This document shows, in pieces, positions 16,941 to 25,373 of a stretch of 64,000 bases of DNA. The stretch is from CAZRCZ01 sp964598765 (lineage in GTDB: Bacteria; Sumerlaeota; Sumerlaeia; MVZB01; JAJFLK01), in NCBI GenBank assembly GCA_964598765.1, contig CAZRCZ010000016.1, positions 54,064 through 118,063 on the forward strand, given 5' to 3'. Made by a program: the position numbers and the translations under genes. Position 1 is the stretch's first letter. Every line of letters starts with the position of its first letter. The notes below the pieces were generated by a model that had not been told where the DNA came from, did no database searches, and was given only the letters and a program-made list of their open reading frames with translations.

Positions 16941-17966
16941 TTGATCCCTCAACGCCTTCTTCGCGCTTCCTTCACCGGGTTGGTCCCGATTCTTTTCGCG
17001 TTTGCGGGTTGCGCCGCTCGGACCGTCCAGCACGGCTCAACCACGCTGAGCGATCCGACGATCAAATATGAGCTCGTGAAAAGTCCTTCGGTTCAGATTC
17101 AATGGGGAGCCGGCGAGGAGCAAATGCTTCATGCGGCATTGGCGGGCAATGATGCCGTGGGAACCGCGCACAAGGCGGGATACAACGGGTTGGCCGAACT
17201 TCATTATGGCAATCGACCGAGTCCGTTTGTTCAGTCTTATGCCGGATTGAATCTGGAGCACGTTCTCAACGGCAAGAATCCCGAAACGGACGATCTGCGT
17301 TTTGAACCGCGCCGCCAGCCGATGGAAATCCGGAAAATTGACGACCAAACGTATGAGTTGTATCAGGCGGCGTTGCCGGAAACGGGATTGGAAAGTTGCG
17401 TGAGATTTGAATTCCATGCTCCCCATTACATTGATGTCACGTTCGAGTGCGTTCCGCGCAAGGATAATTTTCCCCATGGCTATTTGAACGTATTTTGGGC
17501 GAGCTACATCGCCCAACCGAGAGACCCGGCGATTTATTTCACCGGACGCCTCAAGGGGGATTTGGTTGAGCGATGGATCAGGGCGCACTCGCCCAAACAC
17601 GGCGAAGCGGCGACGCATCGGGGTTCCACCGACCGCCGGGACTTCGAACACGACACCCCGTTTGACCTCACGCTTGTTTTCAATGAGTCGGAAGATGAAT
17701 ACACGCGCCCCTTCTATTACGGACGATTCGAGAAATTCGTTTGGGAAGTCATGTTTCACCAAAAGGATTTGGTGCGGTTGACGCAATCGCCGTCGGGCGG
17801 CGGAGAGGGCAACCCGGCGTGGGATTTTCAATGGTTCATCGAACATCCGCGCAAGGACCAACTTTATCGTCTCCAGTATCGCGCCCTCTACAAACCGTGG
17901 CTTGGAGTCGAGGACGTCGTGGACGAATACGAAAAATTCAGGCGGGAAAGCGCATCGGTTCACTAG
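16941..17966 (+). CDS. Lipoprotein of unknown function
   Basis: 341-aa predicted lipoprotein. A basic N-terminus and hydrophobic stretch lead to the lipobox LFAFAGC with Cys24. The start is TTG 16941, fixed by the near-perfect AGGAGG at 16929-16934 with 6-bp spacing. The mature part is rich in aromatic and acidic residues with beta-strand patterns and patches such as YAGLNLEHVLNG, FEFHAPHYIDVTFEC and NVFWASYIAQPRDPAIYF. These suggest a beta-sandwich, possibly carbohydrate-related, but I do not recognise the family. No catalytic motif is certain. It stands alone on the plus strand, converging with the sugar-binding lipoprotein gene. Confidence 0.72.
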   Translation: MIPQRLLRASFTGLVPILFAFAGCAARTVQHGSTTLSDPTIKYELVKSPSVQIQWGAGEEQMLHAALAGNDAVGTAHKAGYNGLAELHYGNRPSPFVQSYAGLNLEHVLNGKNPETDDLRFEPRRQPMEIRKIDDQTYELYQAALPETGLESCVRFEFHAPHYIDVTFECVPRKDNFPHGYLNVFWASYIAQPRDPAIYFTGRLKGDLVERWIRAHSPKHGEAATHRGSTDRRDFEHDTPFDLTLVFNESEDEYTRPFYYGRFEKFVWEVMFHQKDLVRLTQSPSGGGEGNPAWDFQWFIEHPRKDQLYRLQYRALYKPWLGVEDVVDEYEKFRRESASVH

Positions 17967-18010
17967 ACGGACGTTCCGGCCGCGTGGCGCGGGCGACTCA
18001 CGCGTAAGAT

Positions 18011-18952
18011 TTATTTTTCAATCATTTCAAGTTTGACGTCGAGGTTCTCGGGGATGGAAGTTCCCTTGATTGCTTCCATCGCTTTTTCCACCGCGACGCG
18101 CCCCATTTCCGCCGGATTTTGAGCGACGGAACCGAGCATGGCTCCCTTCTTGATCGCGGCTCGCGCGTCCTCAATCGCGTCGAATCCGACGACCTTGATT
18201 TGCCCCGTCTTTCCCGCGCCGGCAATGGCTTCAACCGCGCCAAGCGCCATCAGGTCATTGCAAGCGAAGAGGCCGTTCACGTCCGGATGGCTCTGTAAAA
18301 TGTTTTGAAAAACATTGAACCCTTGATCGCGCTCCCAATTCGCCGTTTGCGACGCGACGATTTGAACGTCGGGCGAACCCGCGATTCCGTCCTTGAATCC
18401 CCTTAGGCGGGCGTCGCCCGTCTCATGACCGGGAATGCCCTCGAGAACGGCCACCTTCCCCTTGCCGCCGAGCGCCTTGGCCATGAATTCTCCCGCGATT
18501 TTGCCTCCCGCGTAATTGTCCGACCCGATGAACGTCGTCGTTTTTGCTCCGGCGGCCTGAGCGGTCTTGGCGTCCACGCGGGCATCCACGATGAGGACCG
18601 GAATTCCCGCTTGGTTCGCCTTTACCACGGCCGGCACAATTTCCTTGGAGCCGCTGGGCGTGATGCATAGGGCGTCAACCTTGCGTTGAATCAAATTTTC
18701 GACGATCTGCATTTGTTTTTCGATGTCAAGTTCGCGCTCGGCCGCTTGGACGACGAGCTTGACCCCCGATTTTTTTTCTGTTTCCCGCGCTCCCTTCTCC
18801 ATGTCAATGAAGAACGGATTGTTGAGAGTCTTCATTACGAAACCGATGGTCGGCTTTTTTTCCGCCGGTTCTTCCTTGCGTCCGCACGCCGACAAAACGA
18901 GGCCGAGCGTGGACAAGGCAAACCCGAATCGAATCCCTTTCGATAATTTCAT
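18011..18952 (-). CDS. Sugar ABC transporter substrate-binding lipoprotein (RbsB-like)
   Basis: 313-aa periplasmic-binding protein of the LacI/RbsB type I fold. Start is ATG 18952; the upstream in-frame extension is the patatin gene in another frame. A lipobox LVLSAC puts the lipidated residue at Cys23. The body has the ribose-type signatures TIGFVMKTLNNPFF, VDALCITPSG, GIPVLIVDARVD, GSDNYAGG and LFACNDLMALGA. ATG overlaps the patatin stop as ATGA, so the two are translationally coupled. No permease or ATPase gene of a sugar ABC transporter is nearby, so it may work with components elsewhere or as a sensor. Its ligand is probably a monosaccharide. Confidence 0.9.
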   Translation of the reverse strand: MKLSKGIRFGFALSTLGLVLSACGRKEEPAEKKPTIGFVMKTLNNPFFIDMEKGARETEKKSGVKLVVQAAERELDIEKQMQIVENLIQRKVDALCITPSGSKEIVPAVVKANQAGIPVLIVDARVDAKTAQAAGAKTTTFIGSDNYAGGKIAGEFMAKALGGKGKVAVLEGIPGHETGDARLRGFKDGIAGSPDVQIVASQTANWERDQGFNVFQNILQSHPDVNGLFACNDLMALGAVEAIAGAGKTGQIKVVGFDAIEDARAAIKKGAMLGSVAQNPAEMGRVAVEKAMEAIKGTSIPENLDVKLEMIEK

Positions 18953-21900
18953 GCGCGCATCCTTTCGGTCACGGATCGTAACAAATCGGTCGTCTTGTTC
19001 GATTGGAGATTTGGCGATGCTTCGGTTTCCGTCCAAGGCTTGGCAAGAATTCCGAGCCATTTGTCCATTTCCCTGCCGGGAGACACGCGCGAAAAAATTG
19101 CCTCGCCGATGTGTTCACCCAACTCACGGTAGCTCTCCCATTGCGCCTCGTCGAAATCCTGATCCACCGTCGGCTCCTGCGGAAAAGTCTCCATCGCGCT
19201 CTTGTAATTCAGCAGGTCCTCGGTTTCGTTGCCGCTCAGGCTCGGCTTGACGACCAAAATGACCGAAGCGGGCGCGCCGTATTTTCCGGTGAATTCCATT
19301 TCTTTTCCGCATTCCACCGGATAGAAGACCCAAGCCAGCGCGGCATGAGGTCCGATGGCGGCGCCGGTTGGAATCCCCTCCAAGTTACGCTCGCGCAATT
19401 GCTCCAATGTTCCAATGACGGAACGGAAGTCGTGATGGACGTAACGACGAATGTCATCCTCGTTGAAGAATCGAATCTCCGCTCCGAAATCGAGCCGCGC
19501 CTTGCGCACAAGATTTGCCAGATCGGCAAATTCATAGGCGGGATCCATACCGTCGTCCAGAATAACGATGAAGGGGAGTCGGCGGCGGATCAATTCGTAC
19601 GCTCCCGTGTTTTCAAAGTGACCGCCGTCGGAAAGGTTCCAATACTTGCGGGCCGGACCGTGGAAGCGTCCGAGAAATTCGTCAAGGAGATAGGACTGCG
19701 CGGGGAAGAGCGCGCTGAATCCCTCGCCGATTTTCCGGCTCCAACCGATCGGCGTCCGGATGCTCCGCGAATGGGGCGCGATGCCGCTGTTCCACCAGTA
19801 GCCGAGCCGAAGGTTGAAGTAGGCGTGGAGCAGACTCACGGCGGGATTGGTGGCCGGTCCCATTCCCGTCGAGAAAGCCGCGCCCGAAACCGACATCCAT
19901 GATCCAAGCGAAAGCGTTTCCACGCGGTTGACCGTATTGAATATTTGAAATTGACCCCGTTTGGATTCGGAGTCGGCGCGATAAACGACGTCGCGTTCCG
20001 GCAACCATCGCTCCAGATATTCCACGAACCAATCGTCCCGAAGGTCCGCGACCATTTCGCTTTCGGTCGTCCTTCGGTCAACCCGCGAGCCGGGAGGATG
20101 TTTCCAGACGGCGTGGTCCGACTTGCCGACGCTGATGCCGCAGGGTCCGACGGTGAGACCCAGTCCCTTTCGGTCCCGCCATTCGATTTGGGATTTGCCG
20201 CTCACCGTCTCGTTGAGGGTGATGTTGAGAAGATGAAGCGGGCCGCCCCGTCGCTGAGGCGCGTAATCGTGGAAATAAACCTGATCCCCTTGAATGATGT
20301 CGGTGACGTTTTGTCCTTCCGGTTTCCATCGTCGGCGGTTGGACGCTCCGAGATAAGCGCGGGTAAGTCTCGCTCCGTAGAGCGCCTGCAACGAGGAAAG
20401 ATTGACGAAATTCACGAAGAGACCGACCAGCAATCCGCAAAACGCGAAGGCGAAGAAGAAGAAAAGAATCGCCGGAAGGCTTCTTTCGCCTAGAGGCAGG
20501 CTTTCAATCCTGCCCGCTGGATTCGGTTGCTGTTCCGCGCTTGCCTTGACCCCCTCATAAAGCACCCGACCCAAATCCCCATGAGGCGACTTCCACCGCC
20601 ACGCGAAACCGTGTCCCAGCGCGTTGACGGCGACCAACGTGAAGAGCACGCACGACACCGCCAATATCCAGACGAAAGCGGTCCTCAAAATGCTTATCCA
20701 CGAATGGGTCAACGACCCCGACAACAAAGCTTTGATTTGATGCGCGAGTCCGGCGAGCAGAACCAAAAGACTGAGCGCAAGGAAGGATTTCAGATTAAAG
20801 AGAAAGGCCGTCGCGCCGACGTGATGGACCACCGCATAAACCGTTTGGCCGAGGGAATCAATCACCGAAAAAATCCAGAGCGAAGCCGTGACGATCAATC
20901 CTTCCGCGAGGGCCGTCGTCAAATTTCGGCGGATGCGGGAGGCGGTTTCCTGCGGCGAAAATTCCTGCGGATTTCCCGATGCGGCCTGCGCGATGAAATA
21001 GTACAGCGCACCGAAACCCGCGACGATCACCATCGTCAATCCCGCCAGATAGACGAGCGGTTGGTCGGCGCTTCCGGGAACGTAGGGAAGCGCGATCCAA
21101 TAAATCAATCCCAGACCGACGGTCAACCAAAACGCCAATCCCAGCCGCCAATTTCTTCGGTGAAATCGCAGGGGCGTCAGCCAAAACGCCCAACCCATCG
21201 GCAAGACCCAAAAGATGAAGGGAAGCAAAGGGGTCCAAACCCATGGACTCCACCAAATTCTCGATCCCGCATGAGGGGCCGGAAGGGGAAACCGCGCCAG
21301 AATTTCGCGCAATGGCCCGACGTGGCTCAATACCTCCCGAAGCGCGTCGGCTCCCATGAAGACCATCAGGAACAGGACGCAAAGGGTCAAGTGGATCGTC
21401 ACCCAGTTGCGGAGTTGGAACGCGACGCCGGTCCAGAGGTCCGCCGTTCCGTTGGGCGAAAGGTAGCGTCCGTTCTCGCGCAAGAATCGCACCGAAGGGG
21501 AGCGTGAATCGGCGAGCGTCGCCTCCACCTCCTCCACGCGCCGATTGTCACCCGCGCGCTTTTTCTCATGATTGCCCGATTCCCGATCAATCCGCGAACG
21601 GGTGAAGAGGCTTCCCAAGAATCCTCCGAAATAGCCGCCGCCCGAAACCGTGGAAAGGTAATCAATTCTGCGGATCAGGCCGCGCCGCGCCAGCGATTGA
21701 AAAAGCCCCAGCGAAAAAGTCGCGCTCCGTATGCCTCCTCCCGAAAGCGCGACGCCAAGGCGGTTGTCTTCTTTCTCGGCGGATGGGAGTCCGGCCGCTT
21801 TTCGACGCTCCGCGAGTTGATGACGTTCCGCTTCGCGGAGTTGGTCAGGATAATAGCGATCGGGCGGGTGCGGGGAATGATCCCTCGTTCCGCGGGCGCG

Positions 21901-21990
21901 GGGAGGCGAAGATTTTTTGAGGATGCGTGGCTGGGGCTTCCACGCGCCATTGCCCCGATTCGAGGAGCCGTTATTGGATCGTTTAGCCAT
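18949..21990 (-). CDS. Patatin-like phospholipase with multispanning membrane domain
   Basis: 1013-aa protein. The patatin glycine-rich oxyanion loop GVALSGGGIRSA lies at about residues 79-90. The nucleophile motif STVSGGGY contains Ser116, with Thr in place of the first Gly of canonical GxSxG. The Asp of the dyad sits in SDGGHFENTG near residue 787. Between the halves of the catalytic fold lies a large insertion, about residues 190-530, with roughly eight to ten hydrophobic helices, so the lipase is membrane-embedded. It should hydrolyse acyl ester bonds of membrane lipids. It lies between an alpha/beta hydrolase gene (15 bp upstream) and a coupled sugar-binding lipoprotein gene. Such membrane patatins occur in diverse bacteria but are poorly characterised. 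Confidence 0.86.
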   Translation of the reverse strand: MAKRSNNGSSNRGNGAWKPQPRILKKSSPPRARGTRDHSPHPPDRYYPDQLREAERHQLAERRKAAGLPSAEKEDNRLGVALSGGGIRSATFSLGLFQSLARRGLIRRIDYLSTVSGGGYFGGFLGSLFTRSRIDRESGNHEKKRAGDNRRVEEVEATLADSRSPSVRFLRENGRYLSPNGTADLWTGVAFQLRNWVTIHLTLCVLFLMVFMGADALREVLSHVGPLREILARFPLPAPHAGSRIWWSPWVWTPLLPFIFWVLPMGWAFWLTPLRFHRRNWRLGLAFWLTVGLGLIYWIALPYVPGSADQPLVYLAGLTMVIVAGFGALYYFIAQAASGNPQEFSPQETASRIRRNLTTALAEGLIVTASLWIFSVIDSLGQTVYAVVHHVGATAFLFNLKSFLALSLLVLLAGLAHQIKALLSGSLTHSWISILRTAFVWILAVSCVLFTLVAVNALGHGFAWRWKSPHGDLGRVLYEGVKASAEQQPNPAGRIESLPLGERSLPAILFFFFAFAFCGLLVGLFVNFVNLSSLQALYGARLTRAYLGASNRRRWKPEGQNVTDIIQGDQVYFHDYAPQRRGGPLHLLNITLNETVSGKSQIEWRDRKGLGLTVGPCGISVGKSDHAVWKHPPGSRVDRRTTESEMVADLRDDWFVEYLERWLPERDVVYRADSESKRGQFQIFNTVNRVETLSLGSWMSVSGAAFSTGMGPATNPAVSLLHAYFNLRLGYWWNSGIAPHSRSIRTPIGWSRKIGEGFSALFPAQSYLLDEFLGRFHGPARKYWNLSDGGHFENTGAYELIRRRLPFIVILDDGMDPAYEFADLANLVRKARLDFGAEIRFFNEDDIRRYVHHDFRSVIGTLEQLRERNLEGIPTGAAIGPHAALAWVFYPVECGKEMEFTGKYGAPASVILVVKPSLSGNETEDLLNYKSAMETFPQEPTVDQDFDEAQWESYRELGEHIGEAIFSRVSPGREMDKWLGILAKPWTETEASPNLQSNKTTDLLRSVTERMRA

Positions 21991-22005
21991 GATGACGATT
22001 CTCCT

Positions 22006-22842
22006 TCATGCGCGCTCGGCCTCGCGCACCCAGCCGATGATACGTTCGGCGGTCGGCTCCGGATGCGACGAAATAATGACATGGGGCGCGCGCGGGATCA
22101 AATGGCTTTCAAATCGGCACTCGCCGGGGAGGATGGAAGCCAGCGTTCCGATTTCGCGTTTCACGGGCACGATCCAATCCCAGTCCCCGCCGACGTAACG
22201 CACCGGGACGCGAACCTCCGACAAACGTCCGCGATAATCGGAAGATTGAATCAGCCGCAAACGATTGACAAGGGCGAGTCGGCCCTTGCGCGTCCGCGAG
22301 GCAGGATAGAGAACGCCGTTCGATTCGACGGATTCGGCTTTTTGGGGCGACGCCGGTTTCTTCCTCCGATTTCGTCCGCGCAAGACGGTGTAAAGATCAA
22401 TGCCGCTTTCAAAAATTGGCGTTGGCAACGCGCTCAATCCCCACCGCGCCAGACCGACCTTGGGAACGCCGGGGGGTTGGACGAATCCGCCGACGAGAGT
22501 CAACGATTTTACCCGCCGAGGTTGACGCAACGTCAACTCCCATCCCACGAGCGAACCGAACGATTCGGCGACGACGTGAACTTGATCGGCCTTGATCTCA
22601 TCGAGGATCGCTTCGACCGCCCGGACGAAATCCTCGATCTCCCAATCGGCGATGCGCGGATACGCAATCTCAACCAGATTCAAACTTTGAGAGAGCAATG
22701 GACGCGCTCGGCCCAAATGCGTCCAATCACCGTGAATGCCGGGAAGAAACAGGACGGCCGGTTTGTCCCGGTTAATCTTCCCGCGATAACTCAGTCGGTC
22801 TTCCTGATAAGAGCCTTCCACGGATATCGCGCCTCGTTCCAT
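22006..22842 (-). CDS. Alpha/beta hydrolase
   Basis: 278-aa alpha/beta-hydrolase-fold protein. The oxyanion region is LFLPGIHGDWTHL (about residues 31-43), and the nucleophile elbow AESFGS places Ser94. The acid is probably the Asp in YVGGDWDW and the histidine that in RAPHVI near the C-terminus. There is no signal peptide, so it is cytoplasmic. It is the first gene of a minus-strand operon, ending 15 bp before the membrane patatin, which suggests linked handling of lipid or ester substrates. The specific substrate is not predictable. Confidence 0.85.
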   Translation of the reverse strand: MERGAISVEGSYQEDRLSYRGKINRDKPAVLFLPGIHGDWTHLGRARPLLSQSLNLVEIAYPRIADWEIEDFVRAVEAILDEIKADQVHVVAESFGSLVGWELTLRQPRRVKSLTLVGGFVQPPGVPKVGLARWGLSALPTPIFESGIDLYTVLRGRNRRKKPASPQKAESVESNGVLYPASRTRKGRLALVNRLRLIQSSDYRGRLSEVRVPVRYVGGDWDWIVPVKREIGTLASILPGECRFESHLIPRAPHVIISSHPEPTAERIIGWVREAERA

Positions 22843-23028
22843 TCCTTATACCCGAAATCCGGGGGCATTGCGCGGCAAATCGGTTTGCGCGGATCAAAGA
22901 AGAACTTTCAAGCGGAGTCGCGGCTCGGATGGCGTCAGTTTTGATGGCTAATTACCTGTCGGGAAATTCGGAGACCGGCTCACGGGGGTTCGTTCGCATG
23001 CCTGTCCCGCGAATTTTCCGAAGAGCAT

Positions 23029-23481
23029 TTACTTTTTTGCGCTCCCCGGCCAACAGACGGGACACGGCCCTTTTCCGCGATACTTGTGTCCGCGACTGCA
23101 CGTCTTCCATTCCCTCGCCTTCTCTTTCTCGTCGTTCCTCTTCATTCGCGCCTTGATCAGTTTCTGGATGAGCGCGGCGGGAAGTTTTTGGTCCAGCGGG
23201 AATCGGATGGTGGCTTTGGTCGTTTCATATTTCGCCAGTTCGCGGCGGTGTTCCTCGATGGTCGGCGTCGGGAGATAAAATCCGATGTGCGATTTCCAGA
23301 GACTGAAATACGCCAGCCGCCCCTTGTAGTGGTAGTAGGGCATTTGGTAGCTGATGCGCTCGGCGGCCTTCGGCGCGGCTTTGCGGATGACCGCCCGAAG
23401 CTCTTGGAGTTTCTTCCGTGCTTCCCTCGGAGCCGCGGAGATGTAGGCGTCAACGGTTGGGGCTTTGATCGGTTTTTTCAT
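23029..23481 (-). CDS. DUF1801 (YdhG-like) protein with C-terminal zinc knuckle
   Basis: 150-aa protein. Residues 1-115 form a DUF1801 domain (VDAYISAAP...ISYQMPYYHYKGRLAYFSLWKSHIGFY...KATIRFPLD), the fold of the YdhG and frataxin-like Fra families. Residues ~126-146 add Cys128, His132, Cys140 and Cys143 in a CxxxH...CxxC arrangement that looks like a small zinc or iron site and is not part of the ordinary domain. The ATG is 156 bp from the divergent toxin gene. Biochemical function is unknown. Most DUF1801 proteins stop near residue 115-120, so the tail is a modest novelty. Confidence 0.88.
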   Translation of the reverse strand: MKKPIKAPTVDAYISAAPREARKKLQELRAVIRKAAPKAAERISYQMPYYHYKGRLAYFSLWKSHIGFYLPTPTIEEHRRELAKYETTKATIRFPLDQKLPAALIQKLIKARMKRNDEKEKAREWKTCSRGHKYRGKGPCPVCWPGSAKK

Positions 23482-23529
23482 GGTTGGATTGATGGGGTAT
23501 TTGCCTTTGCGCCACCCTACTCGCTCCTT

Positions 23530-23579
23530 GTTCTCCTTGCCATGATTTAAGGAGAACTTTGTTGACTTCGACGGAGAAC
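23530..23579. promoter_or_regulatory. Inverted repeat, candidate operator of the BrnT locus
   Basis: A perfect 9-bp inverted repeat, GTTCTCCTT (23530-23538) and AAGGAGAAC (23549-23557), lies in the divergent promoter region. A further GGAGAAC copy at 23573-23579 starts exactly 22 bp after the GGAGAAC at 23551, two helical turns away on the same face. BrnTA operons are known to be autorepressed by their antitoxin, so this is the likely binding region. Assignment is inferred from position. Confidence 0.5.
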
Positions 23580-23637
23580 AGAGCCATTTTTGCGGACGCG
23601 GAAATGATCCGTGGCGGGACAGGCGGGGCGTGTGGCA

Positions 23638-23928
23638 ATGTCCGAGTTGTTATTCGAATGGGACGGGCAAAAGGCGGAGAAGAACAAACTCAAACACGGC
23701 ATTTCCTTCGAGGAAGCCAAGGCGGTTTTCAACGATCCCTTTGCCATCACCATTCCCGACCCGTTCCATTCCGAAAAGGAAGACCGGTGGGCGGACATTG
23801 GCCTCGCCGGCAATGACAAACTTCTCGTGGTATGGTATGCTGAGCGTGGTGACCGCATCCGCCTGATCGGAAGCCGACGCGCGACACGGAGGGAACGAAG
23901 GATTTATGAAGGCGAAGAAGAGCGATAA
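23638..23928 (+). CDS. brnT: BrnT-family ribonuclease toxin
   Basis: 96-aa BrnT toxin, a RelE-fold ribonuclease of type II toxin-antitoxin systems. Recognisable blocks are FEWDGQKAEKNKLKHGISFEEA, then VFNDP, the strand pattern RWADIGLAGNDKLLVVWY, and the terminal RLIGSRRATRRERRIYEG with the catalytic Arg and basic residues. ATG 23638 is preferred because the fold begins there; a GTG nine codons upstream is possible. The stop overlaps the antitoxin start by 23 bp, giving the usual toxin-first order. Expression is probably controlled at the inverted repeat at 23530-23579. Confidence 0.9.
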   Translation: MSELLFEWDGQKAEKNKLKHGISFEEAKAVFNDPFAITIPDPFHSEKEDRWADIGLAGNDKLLVVWYAERGDRIRLIGSRRATRRERRIYEGEEER

Positions 23929-24163
23929 GAATACCGATGAAATGAAACGGGAATACGATTTTTCGGGCGGCGTCCGGGGAAAACATTATCGCGCCTACCG
24001 CGCCGGCCACCGCGTCCGGATTACCCGGAAGGACGGCTCCGTCGAAGAGCATCGCTTCACTCTCGAGGATGGCGCAATTGTGCTGGACCCGGATCTCCGC
24101 TCCCGATTCCCCAATTCGGATTCCGTGAACCAAGCCCTCCGTTCTCTTGTCGTCCTCCGTTAG
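23906..24163 (+). CDS. Antitoxin partner of BrnT
   Basis: 85-aa small protein with the pattern KREYDFSGGVRGKHY and the C-terminal DPDLRSRFPNSDSVNQALRSL. This is a widespread antitoxin family found next to BrnT/RelE-fold toxins. The C-terminal half probably forms the ribbon-helix-helix-like DNA-binding and dimerising part, and the N-terminal half contacts the toxin. The segment RVRITRKDGSVEEHRFTLEDG is an insertion-like middle. ATG 23906 follows GGAACGAAGGA, a good ribosome-binding site inside brnT. An internal ATG at 23942 would give a shorter product. The classical brnA name is avoided because this is a different-looking antitoxin. Confidence 0.85.
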   Translation: MKAKKSDKNTDEMKREYDFSGGVRGKHYRAYRAGHRVRITRKDGSVEEHRFTLEDGAIVLDPDLRSRFPNSDSVNQALRSLVVLR

Positions 24164-24205
24164 GAACAATCGCCTTTTCCGAATCAATCCTTTGCCGGAT
24201 CGTAG

Positions 24206-24440
24206 GTCGGGTCTCCAGACCCGACACCAATCCGCAAGACGACCGCGAAGCGGTCGAATGTCAATAGCCGTGGGTAAAACCCACGGACCCCAATCCCCCC
24301 GTTTTTATTCCGACCCTGCAGGGGTCGAACCAAATTTTTGCATTCCCGATTTATTCGACCCCTTCAGGGTCTTCCCTTGTTGCGCGCCTGTTTCCGTGGG
24401 TTTCACCCACGGCTATTGACATTGGACACCTTCGGCGTCC
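24206..24440. repeat. Nested inverted-repeat element (palindrome cluster B)
   Basis: A set of hairpins that together form a larger inverted repeat. Single hairpins: GTCGGGTCT/AGACCCGAC (24206-24225), GACCGC/GCGGTC (24241-24255), CCGTGGGT/ACCCACGG (24268-24286), CGACCC/GGGTCG (24311-24327), GACCC/GGGTC (24357-24371), CCGTGGGT/ACCCACGG (24394-24412). The two CCGTGGGT hairpins with their flank TGTCAATAG are reverse complements of each other over 28 nt with one mismatch. The GACCC hairpins are reverse complements over about 18 nt with one mismatch, and the outer GACCGC hairpin has an imperfect partner at about 24420-24440. It has no ORF. Confidence 0.85.
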
Positions 24441-24483
24441 CAACCGCGTTTTATGGTATGGGCAAGAGAGGGGTCGTGTAAAA

Positions 24484-24626
24484 TTCGGACCTGCGCCCGC
24501 CGCAAAGAACGCCAAGGAAAATTCTCACGCAGACGCGCGGAGATCGCGGGAGAGGTATCGGATTTCACGGCATTTTTGTTTGCGCGTTTCTAAATCACGA
24601 CATGGACAGGTGGAAAGGCAAAGGCA
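24484..24626. repeat. One-sided periodic repeat before the Cys-knuckle gene
   Basis: Contains CGCAAAGAACGCCAAGG (24501-24517) and a CGCAGA/CGCGGAGAT-type run (24527-24550), the same style of short-period unit found in other gaps. No second arm was found nearby. It lies after the stop of the minus-strand membrane protein gene. No gene is seen. Confidence 0.5.
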
Positions 24627-25331
24627 CTATTTGGCCCAATTTCCTAAAGGATTGCGCGATGGGGGATCCAAGTCGGGGAAATAGGCTCGAAAAATGGTCA
24701 AGAGGTCGTTGTGCAACCCATCTATGTCAATCTCATACTTTTCATGAACCACGCCATCGTTGATCTGCATTTTATCGCAACCAAAACAGAAAAGCAGATC
24801 ATAGTGACTGCCATACTGGTCCAAAATGTGGACGACGATATCGGCCTCGAACACACAGGCTTTAATCACGTTGTCCTCGGGGAGGCCGCCGGGGGATATT
24901 CCGTACAAGATCGAATTGGAAAGAACTTTGGCGAGATCAAGACCTGACTCCGCCGACATTTTGACGGGACCCTTCCGAACTCTGAGATGCTTCAGCATCC
25001 ACGCGTCTTGTCCCACCTCGATGGCTTTCAGGCTTTTTTGATCAAGGGTATTTGTCGTCCTATCATCATCCAATTTCCGAACACGATAAACGCTCAATTC
25101 GCGAGCTTTTCGGATGTCCAGCGGCTCGAAATCGCCGTAAAATCGGCGGAAAAGATCGCTTCGGCAATCTCTGCAGATCCTGTTCTGGGATCTTTTGGCT
25201 GGTCTCGTTAGCGGGCTGAAGTTGATCCATCCTGCTTCCGTCATTCCGAGAGCAACGCCCAATCCAAATACAATCACCAGCAGGAGAAAATTAATCGCTT
25301 TGCGGTTGGCCCTCTTTTCAAAACCACTCAT
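24627..25331 (-). CDS. Single-pass membrane protein with two CxxC knuckles, unknown function
   Basis: 234-aa protein I do not recognise. An N-terminal membrane helix (about residues 13-32, INFLLLVIVFGLGVALGM) anchors it. A CxxC pair lies just after the membrane (Cys53, Cys56, RICRDC) and a second near residue 182 (Cys182, Cys185, FCFGC). The four cysteines could make one zinc-ribbon or rubredoxin-like site bridging distant parts of the chain. The rest is mixed alpha/beta with many charged residues. It is the third gene of a minus-strand operon, starting 42 bp after the SLOG-like gene. A membrane effector or membrane-tethered regulator of that pair is inferred from position only. Confidence 0.7.
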   Translation of the reverse strand: MSGFEKRANRKAINFLLLVIVFGLGVALGMTEAGWINFSPLTRPAKRSQNRICRDCRSDLFRRFYGDFEPLDIRKARELSVYRVRKLDDDRTTNTLDQKSLKAIEVGQDAWMLKHLRVRKGPVKMSAESGLDLAKVLSNSILYGISPGGLPEDNVIKACVFEADIVVHILDQYGSHYDLLFCFGCDKMQINDGVVHEKYEIDIDGLHNDLLTIFRAYFPDLDPPSRNPLGNWAK

Positions 25332-25373
25332 GCGAAGCTGAACCCTTCCGTTTGTTCGGAGAGGTATTGATCA

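Noticed and set aside
18953..19060. N-terminal extension of the RbsB-like lipoprotein
   Set aside because: Lies within the patatin gene and would place 36 charged residues before an obvious lipoprotein signal.
21568..22944. 458-aa plus-strand frame opposite the patatin and alpha/beta hydrolase genes
   Set aside because: No recognisable motif, while both minus-strand genes have clear catalytic motifs over the same bases.
24484..24626. tRNA or small RNA gene in the gap
   Set aside because: No cloverleaf, T-loop GTTCRA or terminator could be found; the content is periodic repeat.
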